From Chitinophagaceae bacterium (GTDB taxonomy: Bacteria > Bacteroidota > Bacteroidia > Chitinophagales > Chitinophagaceae), in assembly GCA_019752045.1 (NCBI GenBank), contig JAIEMP010000005.1, positions 281,384-345,383 of the forward strand: a stretch of 64,000 bases of DNA. Reading direction: 5' to 3'. Positions 35,925 to 44,320 of the stretch are shown here, in pieces; the first letter of the stretch is position 1, and each line of letters begins with the position of its first letter. Under the pieces are notes generated by a model. The model had not been told where the DNA came from, did not search any database, and saw nothing but the letters and a program-made list of their open reading frames with translations. The position numbers and the translations under genes are program-made.

Positions 35925-37319
35925 TTAAAATCTGTTTGCCATTGGTACAAGATCGGTGAGCTCACTGATCTTCACCGGGCGTTTGAGCTGAATGCTTTTC
36001 CGTGCTGCAATGCCAATGAGTATGCTCATGGCTCCTTCTCTTGTTCCTGCCATTACATGATGCGGATTATCATTTGTATCAGTAAACATCCTGCGCTGCA
36101 TACGGATATCGCCACCACCATGTCCGCCACGGATTTTTGCAGTGGTATATACTTCAAAGTCTTTACCAAAATTATCCCAGGCAAGTATTTCATTTGCTTC
36201 ACCTGCAATAGCATCATCTGCATTGCTCATTTCAATGGCATGTCGTTTCTCCTCATCTACTTTTGTTTTTTGCAGGTAAGGAATATCTTCCCAGGTTTCG
36301 ATTCTTCCTTTCATACCATTGAAAGCAATCTGCCAACCTTCGTAAGGAGAATAAGTGGTGAGGGAATAGTTCACTGTTACACCATTTGCATAGATGATCT
36401 GTGCACTCATCTTGTCATAAATATCAATATCGTTACTCCACACACAACCATCACGGATATAACCATCATGCTGTTCATTGTTGACATATAGATTTACATT
36501 GTGCTTATTAGCGGTAATGTCCCAATAGAATTTGCAATTGGGTTTGTGTTCGCAACCACGGCATTTTGTACCACGGAATGCATTGTTTTTACCGTAATGT
36601 TCAAGACTTCCGTAAGCCGATACTTCAACAGGTTCAGAATTTAACCACCAGTTGAGCAGATCGAAATGATGTGTTGCTTTGTGTACCCATAACGAACCAC
36701 CTTTTGCCATGCGGCCATGCCAGCGACGGAAATAATCAGATCCATGATGCACATTCAGATACCAGTTAAAATCAACTGATGTAATTTTACCAACACGGTT
36801 AGCTGCCAGCAATTCTTTCAACTGCATGGCATGTACACTATGGCGATAGTTAAACGCTACAATTACTTTCTTTCCTGATTTTTTCTCAGCTTCTAAAATT
36901 CTCCGACACTTGTCTTCGTCGGTGGTCATTGGTTTTTCAGTAATAACATTAAAGCCTGCAGTTAGAGCTTTTACAATTATTTCATCATGTGTAGAATCAA
37001 CTGTTGTAACAATTACATAATCTGCTTTGATCTGTTTCAGCATTTCATCTACGTTTATAAACGTAGGGCAACCTACTCCCATGTACTCTTTGCCGTATGC
37101 AAGGCGGCCGGGATTGATGTCACACAATCCCACAAATTCGCAGGCATCTTTAAATTGACTGACAATTTGTTTGCCCCACAAACTGGTACCACGTGAACCA
37201 GTGCCAACAAGAGCGAGTTTTAATTTAGTTGCTGAACCGGCAGCAATTGAAGAGAACGGATGCAGCATTAAGGATGCACCTGCAGCAGCAGTGTACTTTA
37301 CAAATGATCTTCTTTCCAT
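35925..37319 (-). CDS. Gfo/Idh/MocA oxidoreductase with Tat-type signal
   Basis: 464 residues. The N-terminus ERRSFVKYTAAAGASLMLHP is a Tat-like signal, so a folded, cofactor-loaded enzyme is exported to the periplasm. The NAD(P)-binding part follows (LALVGTGSRGTSLWG, FVGLCDINPGR, VITEKPMTTDE), then a C-terminal Gfo/Idh domain with the likely catalytic His in HKATHHFDLLNWWL. A Cys cluster (CRGCEHKPNC) may bind metal. GH109-type glycosidases share this fold, so a NAD-dependent hydrolase is also possible. Substrate unknown. Confidence 0.82.
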   Translation of the reverse strand: MERRSFVKYTAAAGASLMLHPFSSIAAGSATKLKLALVGTGSRGTSLWGKQIVSQFKDACEFVGLCDINPGRLAYGKEYMGVGCPTFINVDEMLKQIKADYVIVTTVDSTHDEIIVKALTAGFNVITEKPMTTDEDKCRRILEAEKKSGKKVIVAFNYRHSVHAMQLKELLAANRVGKITSVDFNWYLNVHHGSDYFRRWHGRMAKGGSLWVHKATHHFDLLNWWLNSEPVEVSAYGSLEHYGKNNAFRGTKCRGCEHKPNCKFYWDITANKHNVNLYVNNEQHDGYIRDGCVWSNDIDIYDKMSAQIIYANGVTVNYSLTTYSPYEGWQIAFNGMKGRIETWEDIPYLQKTKVDEEKRHAIEMSNADDAIAGEANEILAWDNFGKDFEVYTTAKIRGGHGGGDIRMQRRMFTDTNDNPHHVMAGTREGAMSILIGIAARKSIQLKRPVKISELTDLVPMANRF

Positions 37320-37365
37320 ATGGCAATTTTAAAATTTTTAAAAACCAGCATCTTCCCTCATTCCC

Positions 37366-37412
37366 CCGTCCGAATGGCTTCAGCCGGGCGGGCTTCTCCC
37401 GTAGAGAAGGGA
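37366..37412. repeat. Intergenic palindromic repeat
   Basis: CCCGTCCG facing a CGGGCGGG-type arm, then CTTCTC-ccgta-GAGAAG (37393-37409). It lies in the 198-bp spacer between the GH43 and oxidoreductase genes and has the same design as the copy at 28901-28917. Confidence 0.65.
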
Positions 37413-37513
37413 CGGTTCTTCATGATTCTATTCAACAACACATCTTCCACATCATCATCAGTACAGCTTCAAACACTATTAAACATTTCAACAAGTGAGG
37501 GCTGTGTGTTGAT

Positions 37514-37551
37514 GGCTTCACCCTTTGGGGGAAGTCGGAAGGGGGCTGCTA
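37514..37551. repeat. Repeat forming the 3' end of the GH43 gene
   Basis: CTTCACCCTTTGGGGGAAG followed by TCGGAAGGGGGCTG. It supplies the last codons and TGA of the GH43 gene and resembles the CCCCCAAAGGGGG unit inside uxaA. Confidence 0.65.
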
Positions 37552-39146
37552 ATTCTAAACCAATCAACATCTGCCACACCGGCATCGTTTGTTTTATTCT
37601 GCCGTGTAAAGAACAATCCCAGTTTTGCACCCACCCATCTACCGGGCTTTGCTGTTAACTTTTCGCCAATGGGTTTAAAGTTGCTGCCATCTTCACTGTA
37701 ACTGAATTCGCACACAGCACCCTTCCACATTTTTACACGTAAATAAATATCCTTACTGTTTAGTTTTTCACCATCCTGTACTGTTTCCCTTTTGCCCCTG
37801 TCTGCTTCTTTGCAGGAGGCGAAGGAAATATAGTTGCCATCTTTCTTTTTGATGATGGAAACAGCAGCATAATCGGCACCCAACACAATGAAACCAAAAC
37901 GTTCGCCTTCCCATTTTGGCTGAAAAGAAATTTTTGTGGTTGCTGTAAATTCATCGGCCGGGGTTTTTTGGCCGAGTATGTTTGGAAAGTTCCATGCCGA
38001 TGAAACAGAATCTGCCTTTAGCACAGAATACATCCGTAAAAAACCATTGGGTGTTGGCATGGCCCAATATTGCAAAGGGTTTGCCTGCCACTGCCATTGT
38101 AAACCAAGTTTGGGTGAGTTGAATTCATCGCTATCGGCAACTGTTGCAACAGGATATATTTTACCCACATTTGGTTTTTTATGAACCATCACGGGCTCGC
38201 CTTTACCGTCTCCATCTTTATCTGCACCAATGATGGGCCAATCATTTTTCCATGTCATTGGTTGAAGATGCACAACACGACCATACGCATCTTTATCCTG
38301 GAAATGCAGGAACCAATCTTCACCTGTTTGTGTTGTTACCCATGCGCCTTGATGCGGACCGTTGACAGTAGTTGTTCCCTGGTCCATTACAACCTTGCGT
38401 TCATAAGGTCCATATACATTTTTTGAACGAAGCACCAACTGCCATCCCGTTGAAACACCACCGGCAGGAGCAAAGATGTAATAGTAACCATTGCGTTTGT
38501 AAAACTTCGGACCTTCAACCGTAGGGTCAGTATCTCTTCCATCAAATACCAATACAGGATCGCTGATGGTTTTGGTTCCTTCCTTGTTCATTTCTTTCAC
38601 AACCAAAATTGATTTGATACCTGCACGACTCCCTGCATAAGCATGAGTGAGATAAACTTTCCCGTCATTATCCCATAGCGGACATGGATCGATCAAACCT
38701 TTTCCTGCTTCCACAAGAATCGGTTCGGTCCACGGGCCACTGATATTTTTTGATTTGGTTAGATAAATACCAAAATCTGGATCGGGATAGTAGATATAAT
38801 ATTCATTGTTGTAAAAACGGATCGATGGAGCCCATACACCACCACCATGTTGCACTGCAGAAAAATGATCGAACGGAGGTTGACGTTTTAATGCATGGCC
38901 AATCAACTTCCAGTTGACTAAATCTTTTGAATGAAGAATGGGTAAACCGGGAATATGATTAAAAGATGATGAGATCATATAATAATCATCACCAACACGT
39001 ATGGCATCAGGATCGCTGTAATCAGCATTCACAACCGGATTTTTAAAGGTGCCGTTGCCATTATCAGCTACCCATACTTTTGAAACTTGTTGTGCACTTG
39101 CATGCATACAAACTGAAATAAAACCTATCGTTAACAGTTTCTTCAT
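37518..39146 (-). CDS. GH43-family glycosidase with C-terminal beta-sandwich
   Basis: 542 residues. Signal peptide, then a five-bladed beta-propeller with the GH43 acids: Asp in NADYSDPDAIRVGDDYYMI, Asp in LIDPCPLWDNDGKVYL and Glu in PTVEGPKFYKRNGYYYIF. A concanavalin-like domain follows (about 335-530; LGLQWQWQANPLQYW). GH43 enzymes remove arabinose, xylose or galactose; here an arabinan or galactan side chain of pectin is likely. The last residues (SPLPTSPKG) and the stop are encoded by a dispersed repeat (37516-37549), so the native C-terminus has been replaced or extended. Its start overlaps the next gene's stop by 4 bp. Confidence 0.87.
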   Translation of the reverse strand: MKKLLTIGFISVCMHASAQQVSKVWVADNGNGTFKNPVVNADYSDPDAIRVGDDYYMISSSFNHIPGLPILHSKDLVNWKLIGHALKRQPPFDHFSAVQHGGGVWAPSIRFYNNEYYIYYPDPDFGIYLTKSKNISGPWTEPILVEAGKGLIDPCPLWDNDGKVYLTHAYAGSRAGIKSILVVKEMNKEGTKTISDPVLVFDGRDTDPTVEGPKFYKRNGYYYIFAPAGGVSTGWQLVLRSKNVYGPYERKVVMDQGTTTVNGPHQGAWVTTQTGEDWFLHFQDKDAYGRVVHLQPMTWKNDWPIIGADKDGDGKGEPVMVHKKPNVGKIYPVATVADSDEFNSPKLGLQWQWQANPLQYWAMPTPNGFLRMYSVLKADSVSSAWNFPNILGQKTPADEFTATTKISFQPKWEGERFGFIVLGADYAAVSIIKKKDGNYISFASCKEADRGKRETVQDGEKLNSKDIYLRVKMWKGAVCEFSYSEDGSNFKPIGEKLTAKPGRWVGAKLGLFFTRQNKTNDAGVADVDWFRISSPLPTSPKG

Positions 39147-40252
39147 AGTTCAACAACTCTTTTTTCTTCGTTGCTTTTAAATGCTGCTTCAATAATTTTT
39201 ATCACATGCATTCCTTCTGTTGCAGTTACCGGCAATGGAGCATTGTTACGGATCGATTGATATATGCCTTCGTAATAAGCTGTATAGTTTCCTTTTTCCG
39301 AAGGAATTTTTTCATTGATAATTTTCCCATCTGTTTCTGTATGTAATAAACCTTTTTCTGTTTCGGGTTCAATACCGTAAGCTTCATCAGTAGGTAGCAT
39401 GAGCGCCTGCAGTTGTGCTTCCTGCATATCTGTTTTTGGTTTGATAAACGAACCTTTACTGCCATGCAACACATAACCCGGCAATGTTTCACGAACTTGA
39501 TAGCTTCCTTTGATGCGAACTCTTGATGATGGATAATACAATAACACTTCGAAATAATCATCCACCTGCGAAACCGGTCGCATGATGGCAATATCAGCAA
39601 ACACAGCTGTTGGCATACCAAACAACTGCAATGCCTGATCAATAAGATGTGAACCCAGATCATACAATGCACCTGTTCCTTTCATCGCTACTTCTTTATG
39701 TGCTTTTGGACTGATCTCTTCTTTAAACCGATCGAAATGAAATTCTGCTTCAACAATATTTCCCAACAGCTTTTGATCAAGTACTGATTTGATGGTTTTA
39801 TAATCACTATCGTATCTCCTGTTTTGAAACACAGAAAGCTTCAGATTTTTTTCAGCCGCTAATGCAATCAATTCTTCTGCTTCACTTACTTCAACAGTAA
39901 AAGGTTTCTCGCTGATGACATGTTTGCCAGCAAGTAATGCCTGCTTTACATAATCGTAGTGGGTGATGTTGGGCGTATTCACGACAACCAGCTCCACATT
40001 TTCATCAGCCAGCATTTCTTCGAGTGTACGATAAGTTTTTACAGCTGGATATTTTTCCTGTGCAAGATTCTTACTTCGTTCCCACACCGCATAAAAATTA
40101 AAACCTGGATGTGTGCTGATGAATGGGGCATGAAATACCCAGCCACTCATTCCAAAGGAGCATATTGCTGTATTGATGCCCCCATCCCCTAAAGGGGTGT
40201 TTCCAGCGTTGCTGATTTGCGGAGAATGAAAAACAGAGTTTATTTTTATCAT
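39143..40252 (-). CDS. Gfo/Idh/MocA family dehydrogenase with repeat-encoded N-terminal insert
   Basis: 369 residues from the Met whose ATG overlaps the upstream stop as ATGA (40249-40252). The Rossmann strand (INTAICSFGMSGWVFHAPF) starts only at residue 26; in relatives it follows the start directly. The intervening residues (SVFHSPQISNAGNTPLGDGG) come from a palindromic repeat. Later landmarks: VVNTPNITHYDYVKQALLAG, VISEKPFTVEVSEA and the catalytic region GALYDLGSHLIDQALQLFG. Cytosolic NAD(P)-dependent sugar or sugar-acid dehydrogenase; substrate unknown. No signal peptide, unlike the second Gfo/Idh gene here. Confidence 0.84.
   Translation of the reverse strand: MIKINSVFHSPQISNAGNTPLGDGGINTAICSFGMSGWVFHAPFISTHPGFNFYAVWERSKNLAQEKYPAVKTYRTLEEMLADENVELVVVNTPNITHYDYVKQALLAGKHVISEKPFTVEVSEAEELIALAAEKNLKLSVFQNRRYDSDYKTIKSVLDQKLLGNIVEAEFHFDRFKEEISPKAHKEVAMKGTGALYDLGSHLIDQALQLFGMPTAVFADIAIMRPVSQVDDYFEVLLYYPSSRVRIKGSYQVRETLPGYVLHGSKGSFIKPKTDMQEAQLQALMLPTDEAYGIEPETEKGLLHTETDGKIINEKIPSEKGNYTAYYEGIYQSIRNNAPLPVTATEGMHVIKIIEAAFKSNEEKRVVEL
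40171..40206. repeat. Palindromic repeat at the start of the dehydrogenase gene
   Basis: TGCCCCCATCCCCTAAAGGG within 40177-40196, with the core CCCCTAAAGGGG (40186-40197). This is the same unit as the inverted pair at 16253-16336. It encodes NTPLGDGGI in frame. Confidence 0.7.
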
Positions 40253-41145
40253 AATAATCCATTTAACCAATTTTTCAAGCGCTCCATCCAGTTATCAGTT
40301 GTTGTTTTATTGAACATACCAAAACCATGTCCGCCTTTCGGATACAAATGCATTTCAGCAGGCACTTTATATTTTATACAAGTCTGGTAATAACGGATGC
40401 TGTTCTCCACGGGTACTGAGCCATCATCACCCGCATGTACTAAAAAGGAGGGTGGCGTTTTTGCATTTACCTGTAATTCGTTTGAATACAATTTTATTTG
40501 CTCAACTGATGCAGTTGCACCTACTAAATTATTTCTTGATCCTTTGTGTGTGATGGTACTGTCGAAACTGATCACCGGATAAATCAATATTGCAAAATCA
40601 GGACGAACAGAGGTTGTGTCGTTATTTGTTGCATCTGCTTTCCTGTAGAAATGTGTCGCTGCAGTTGACGCTAAATGTCCACCTGCTGAAAAACCCATGA
40701 TGCCGATCTTATCTTTTTTCAATCCCCATTCAACGGCTTTGCTGCGTACAAGCCGAATCGCTTGTTGAGCATCCATTAATGGTGCAATGCTGCGATCGAT
40801 GTTTGTTGTATCATCTGGTAAACGGTATTTCAACACAAAAGCAGTAATGCCCCACTTATTCATTTCTTCTGCAACACGTGTTCCTTCTTTGTCAAAAGCC
40901 AGAATACCATAGCCGCCACCCGGACAAATGATCACCGACATGCCATTTGCATTTGACGGTTTATAAACAGTAAGCGTTGGCACACTTACTTTTGAAATGC
41001 GTGTTACATTATCTTTTGTTACCGAGTTCTCTTTGCTAGGTGCAGGTTTTGAATTTGGGACTGCGCCGCTGTACAAAGGCATTTCCTGTTGAGCTTGTGC
41101 AACTGTTGCAACTATGAATGAACTAATTAATAAAACTAATTTCAT
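40249..41145 (-). CDS. Alpha/beta hydrolase, carbohydrate esterase-like
   Basis: 298 residues with a signal peptide (VLLISSFIVATVAQAQ). The oxyanion region VIICPGGGYGILAFDKEG, nucleophile elbow IGMGFSAGGHL (Ser in GFSAGG; one residue differs by frame reading), Asp in LVHAGDDGSVP and His in GGHGFGMF give a full catalytic triad. The family includes acetylxylan esterase-like and BD-FAE-type enzymes that remove acetyl or feruloyl groups from plant polysaccharides. It is a paralogue of the next gene (41374), with the same motif order. Confidence 0.82.
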   Translation of the reverse strand: MKLVLLISSFIVATVAQAQQEMPLYSGAVPNSKPAPSKENSVTKDNVTRISKVSVPTLTVYKPSNANGMSVIICPGGGYGILAFDKEGTRVAEEMNKWGITAFVLKYRLPDDTTNIDRSIAPLMDAQQAIRLVRSKAVEWGLKKDKIGIMGFSAGGHLASTAATHFYRKADATNNDTTSVRPDFAILIYPVISFDSTITHKGSRNNLVGATASVEQIKLYSNELQVNAKTPPSFLVHAGDDGSVPVENSIRYYQTCIKYKVPAEMHLYPKGGHGFGMFNKTTTDNWMERLKNWLNGLL

Positions 41146-41190
41146 AAACCTGTTTGTGTTTTATTCTGCAATTACAATAATTCTGTTTTT

Positions 41191-41355
41191 GCACCAGAGG
41201 TGCATCCTGTTAGCAGATCAATCGTTCACACATTTTCCTGAGCTCCGTATGAGCGACCTGTTTCTTTAGCGAATACATGCCGCCCCGATGGGGCTATGTT
41301 TTGTTTTTATAATTCTACTACTGCCATTTCGCCCTTAACAGGGCTACATAAACAA
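41191..41355. repeat. Composite intergenic repeat
   Basis: The 228-bp gap contains CACCAGAGGTGCATCCTGTT, then GAGCTCCGTATGAGCGACCT and CCGCCCCGATGGGGCT. I recognise these strings as parts of dispersed Bacteroidota repeats ('GAGCTCCGTAGGAGCGACCTG' type). No gene is seen in the gap. Confidence 0.6.
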
Positions 41356-41373
41356 ATTTTTAATCGCCGCCTT

Positions 41374-42297
41374 TTATTTAAAAGGAATAGGCAAGATAAA
41401 ACTCATTTCTTTTAACCAGGCTTCTAATAAATTCAGCCATTGATCTGTTGAACCAGGGTTCTCATCTAATCGAATACCATGCCCACCTTGCGGAAATATA
41501 TGCAAACTTGCAATGATTTTTTTTTCGATCAGTGATTGATAAAACAATACACTGTTCTGCACTTTTACGGTGCTGTCGTTTTGTGCATGAACCAAAAAGG
41601 TTGGAGCTGTAAAAGAACTTACCTGCAATTCACCCGAATAGTTTTCGATGTTGGCTTTTGTTGTATCAGCTCCAAGAAAATTTTTCTTGCTACCGCCATG
41701 TGCAAACCTGCCCATTGTGATAACGGGTGAAAGCAACACCATAAAATCAGGTCGATAACTATAGGCGGTTAATGAATCATTGATATTACTTTCATCTTTT
41801 GCATGTGTGCCGAGTGTAGTGGCAACATGTCCGCCTGCACTGATACCCATCACACCAACCTTATCTGTTTTGATATTCCATTGCGCAGCATTTGCTCTGA
41901 TAACACGCATTGCACGTTGAGCATCCTGCACAGGTGCAAGTTGTTTGTTGATAAGATCCTGCTGATGTGGTAAGCGATGAATGAGAACAAATGCATTTAC
42001 ACCAATACTGTTATACCATTTAGCTAAATTGAATCCGCTGTATAAATGCGAAAGACGTGCATAACCACCACCGGGAACAATCATTACTGCCGTTCCGTTG
42101 TTCTCAGCTTTAGGCACAACAAAACAATACATGCCCGGCGTTGCTACACGCCAGATACGTTCGTTGAACAGACTATCCGTAATTTTTTTTCCGTTGTTAT
42201 TTGGTTTCTTTCCATCGGGCCATAAAGAAATAAATTCCTGTGCCTTTGCAAGCACAGTAAGACTAATAAAGAATATGAATAAGAAATTCCTCTTCAT
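41374..42297 (-). CDS. Alpha/beta hydrolase, carbohydrate esterase-like (paralogue)
   Basis: 307 residues, exported (NFLFIFFISLTVLAKAQ). It has MIVPGGGYARLSHLYSGF, the nucleophile elbow VGVMGISAGGHVATTLG, Asp in LVHAQNDSTVKVQNS and His in FPQGGHGIRLDEN. Motif order and length match the gene at 40249, so the pair probably arose by duplication and may act on different acyl groups. Separated from it by the composite repeat. The CE8 gene lies 5 bp upstream. Confidence 0.82.
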   Translation of the reverse strand: MKRNFLFIFFISLTVLAKAQEFISLWPDGKKPNNNGKKITDSLFNERIWRVATPGMYCFVVPKAENNGTAVMIVPGGGYARLSHLYSGFNLAKWYNSIGVNAFVLIHRLPHQQDLINKQLAPVQDAQRAMRVIRANAAQWNIKTDKVGVMGISAGGHVATTLGTHAKDESNINDSLTAYSYRPDFMVLLSPVITMGRFAHGGSKKNFLGADTTKANIENYSGELQVSSFTAPTFLVHAQNDSTVKVQNSVLFYQSLIEKKIIASLHIFPQGGHGIRLDENPGSTDQWLNLLEAWLKEMSFILPIPFK

Positions 42298-42302
42298 GTT
42301 TA

Positions 42303-43322
42303 TTATTTATTTACCGGCCATTCAAATGCTTTACTAAGGGATTGTATAAACCAACCAGCTTCATCTTTCACCTGACTGTTGTTTGAAAAAATATTATCCA
42401 GTGTATATTCCTTTGCTTCTTTATCGCTCAGTTGTTTGCTCCATGCAACACGCCTGATAGTGGCCGATCCCTCACCTGTACATTTATATTCTGCATAGAA
42501 AACAGTTTGCTCATTGGCGGGGTTACTCCAGTTGCTCCATGCTTCTGCTGTAATTACTTTGGGTAACTCACAACGCACAAACACTGTTTTTGCATGAGCA
42601 CGCCAGGGTCGGCCTAAAAATAATTTTGTAACTGCAGAATCAGCAATGATCTTACAATCAAGAAATACATAACCGAATTTTTTACCTGCTGTTGTACTTG
42701 CAGCAGTAATAAATGAATTTGATTTTGCTTTGATAGTACAGTTTTGAAACACTGCTGTTGATGGCCCGAAAATGAAATCGGTTGTTCCTTCAATATAACA
42801 ATCAACAAATAGCTGTCGGGCATTTTCACCTGCTGCAAAAATGGTATCCTGGTTGCCGAGGAATTTACAGTTTTTGAAAATTGCTTTATCTGCATCAACA
42901 TACAAAGCCAATGCTTGACCAACAGGTCCTGCACTATTTGCGAATGTTATATTCTCTGCATAAAAACGATTGCCGGAGATTTTTGCTGTGTAAGAAGTAA
43001 AGGTGGTATGCTTTCCTCTTCCTGAATAATCGTTGAATGTAATGATCGTCTTCTCCACACTTTCACCTATAAATATTACATCGGTATTGGTTGCAGGTAT
43101 CTCGATCTTTTCGTTATATACACCATTCTTGATATAAAGTGTAATCGATGCCAACGGATAAACACGCATGGCATCAATGGCATCCTGTATGTATTTGAAT
43201 TCACCAGAGCCATCTTTGGCAACCGTGAACACATATTTGTATTGCTGAGAATTTGCAGTTTGCGTTTTTGCATTGGAGCTAATGAGCAGTATTAAATAAA
43301 ACAGGAGCAAATGTTTTGACAT
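42303..43322 (-). CDS. CE8 pectinesterase
   Basis: 339 residues. Signal peptide, then a beta-helix with canonical CE8 motifs: GNQDTIFAAGE (about 156), TTDFIFGPSTAVF (about 181) and FLGRPWRAHAKTV (about 237), holding both catalytic Asp residues and the Arg. It removes methyl esters from homogalacturonan, opening the chain to the PL1 lyase and GH28. It is the conventional member; the other CE8-like gene (30676) is divergent at these motifs. Packed 5 bp and 13 bp from its neighbours. Confidence 0.9.
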   Translation of the reverse strand: MSKHLLLFYLILLISSNAKTQTANSQQYKYVFTVAKDGSGEFKYIQDAIDAMRVYPLASITLYIKNGVYNEKIEIPATNTDVIFIGESVEKTIITFNDYSGRGKHTTFTSYTAKISGNRFYAENITFANSAGPVGQALALYVDADKAIFKNCKFLGNQDTIFAAGENARQLFVDCYIEGTTDFIFGPSTAVFQNCTIKAKSNSFITAASTTAGKKFGYVFLDCKIIADSAVTKLFLGRPWRAHAKTVFVRCELPKVITAEAWSNWSNPANEQTVFYAEYKCTGEGSATIRRVAWSKQLSDKEAKEYTLDNIFSNNSQVKDEAGWFIQSLSKAFEWPVNK

Positions 43323-43335
43323 GGTTACTGCATAT

Positions 43336-44316
43336 TTATTTTGGGAAAACCTTTTTCAAAAAATGATCTACATAGTTAATCATAGGTGTAAACCAAGGTT
43401 CAAACAAACAGAAAGAATGCGGAGCTCCATCAAAATCATGAACTTCTGTGTATATGTTGTATTGATTTAGTTTTTGGAGGTAATCTTCTCTTCCTGCGTG
43501 CATCCTTGCTACTGCACTGTTAAGAAATAATGTGGGAGGTGTTTGTTTTCCTGCATGTGTTAAAGGAGCGGCCTGTTTCCACAGTTCAGGATTTTCAGTT
43601 TTGGTATATCCAAACCAATAGGTTGCGGCAGATGTGCGTTTGCTGTCATCACCCTCTCCTGATTCAGGATGAATAAATGCAAGTGTGCCGTCAATATCAA
43701 TAACAGCATTGATTGCAGAAGATGAATTCAGATTACAATCTGTTCCTTCAAATAAGGTGTGTTGATTGGTTGCTCCCAAAAAAGCAGCAAGCTCGCCTCC
43801 GGCAGAATGCCCGAGTGCAACCACTTTTGTTGTATCAATTCCGTACACTGTTGCATTCTTTTTGATCCAGCGAACAGCTGCCTTTAAATCATAAATGGCT
43901 GCAGGATATAAAGCCTCTGTTGATAAACGATACTCCGGAGTAAAGCATACATATCCCATTTGTGCCAATCGTTGTGCCATTGGATAATGTAATGAACGAT
44001 GACCACTGCGCCAGCCTCCACCATGAATAATGATAATGGCTGTTTTTTTAGTTTTGCTTTTTTTTGTGGGCGAAAACACATCCAGTAATAAACTGCGTTC
44101 ACCGGTTTTGCAATAGCTGATGTTTCGTTTTTCTGTAAAAGCAGAAGATTGAAATTCCTGTACTATACTAACAGCGGGGAACTCCTTTTTTACTTTTTTA
44201 TACTCATTTTGTACATTATAAGAGCTGTCAGGAATATTTGTAATCCCTATTTTGGATTGTGCTGATGCAGCATTCCAAAAAACAATAGCAAACAATATAG
44301 ATAATGATTGCTTCAC
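43336..44316 (-). CDS. Alpha/beta hydrolase (BD-FAE-like esterase)
   Basis: 326 residues with signal peptide. IIIIHGGGWRSGHRSLHYPM is the oxyanion motif and VVALGHSAGGELAAFLG the nucleophile elbow (Ser in GHSAGG); the His lies in DGAPHSFCLFEPW. This branch contains acetyl- and feruloyl-esterases. It is distinct in sequence from the paralogous pair at 40249 and 41374. In a pectin locus, removal of acetyl or feruloyl groups from pectin side chains is likely but not shown. Confidence 0.8.
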   Translation of the reverse strand: MKQSLSILFAIVFWNAASAQSKIGITNIPDSSYNVQNEYKKVKKEFPAVSIVQEFQSSAFTEKRNISYCKTGERSLLLDVFSPTKKSKTKKTAIIIIHGGGWRSGHRSLHYPMAQRLAQMGYVCFTPEYRLSTEALYPAAIYDLKAAVRWIKKNATVYGIDTTKVVALGHSAGGELAAFLGATNQHTLFEGTDCNLNSSSAINAVIDIDGTLAFIHPESGEGDDSKRTSAATYWFGYTKTENPELWKQAAPLTHAGKQTPPTLFLNSAVARMHAGREDYLQKLNQYNIYTEVHDFDGAPHSFCLFEPWFTPMINYVDHFLKKVFPK

Positions 44317-44320
44317 ATTT

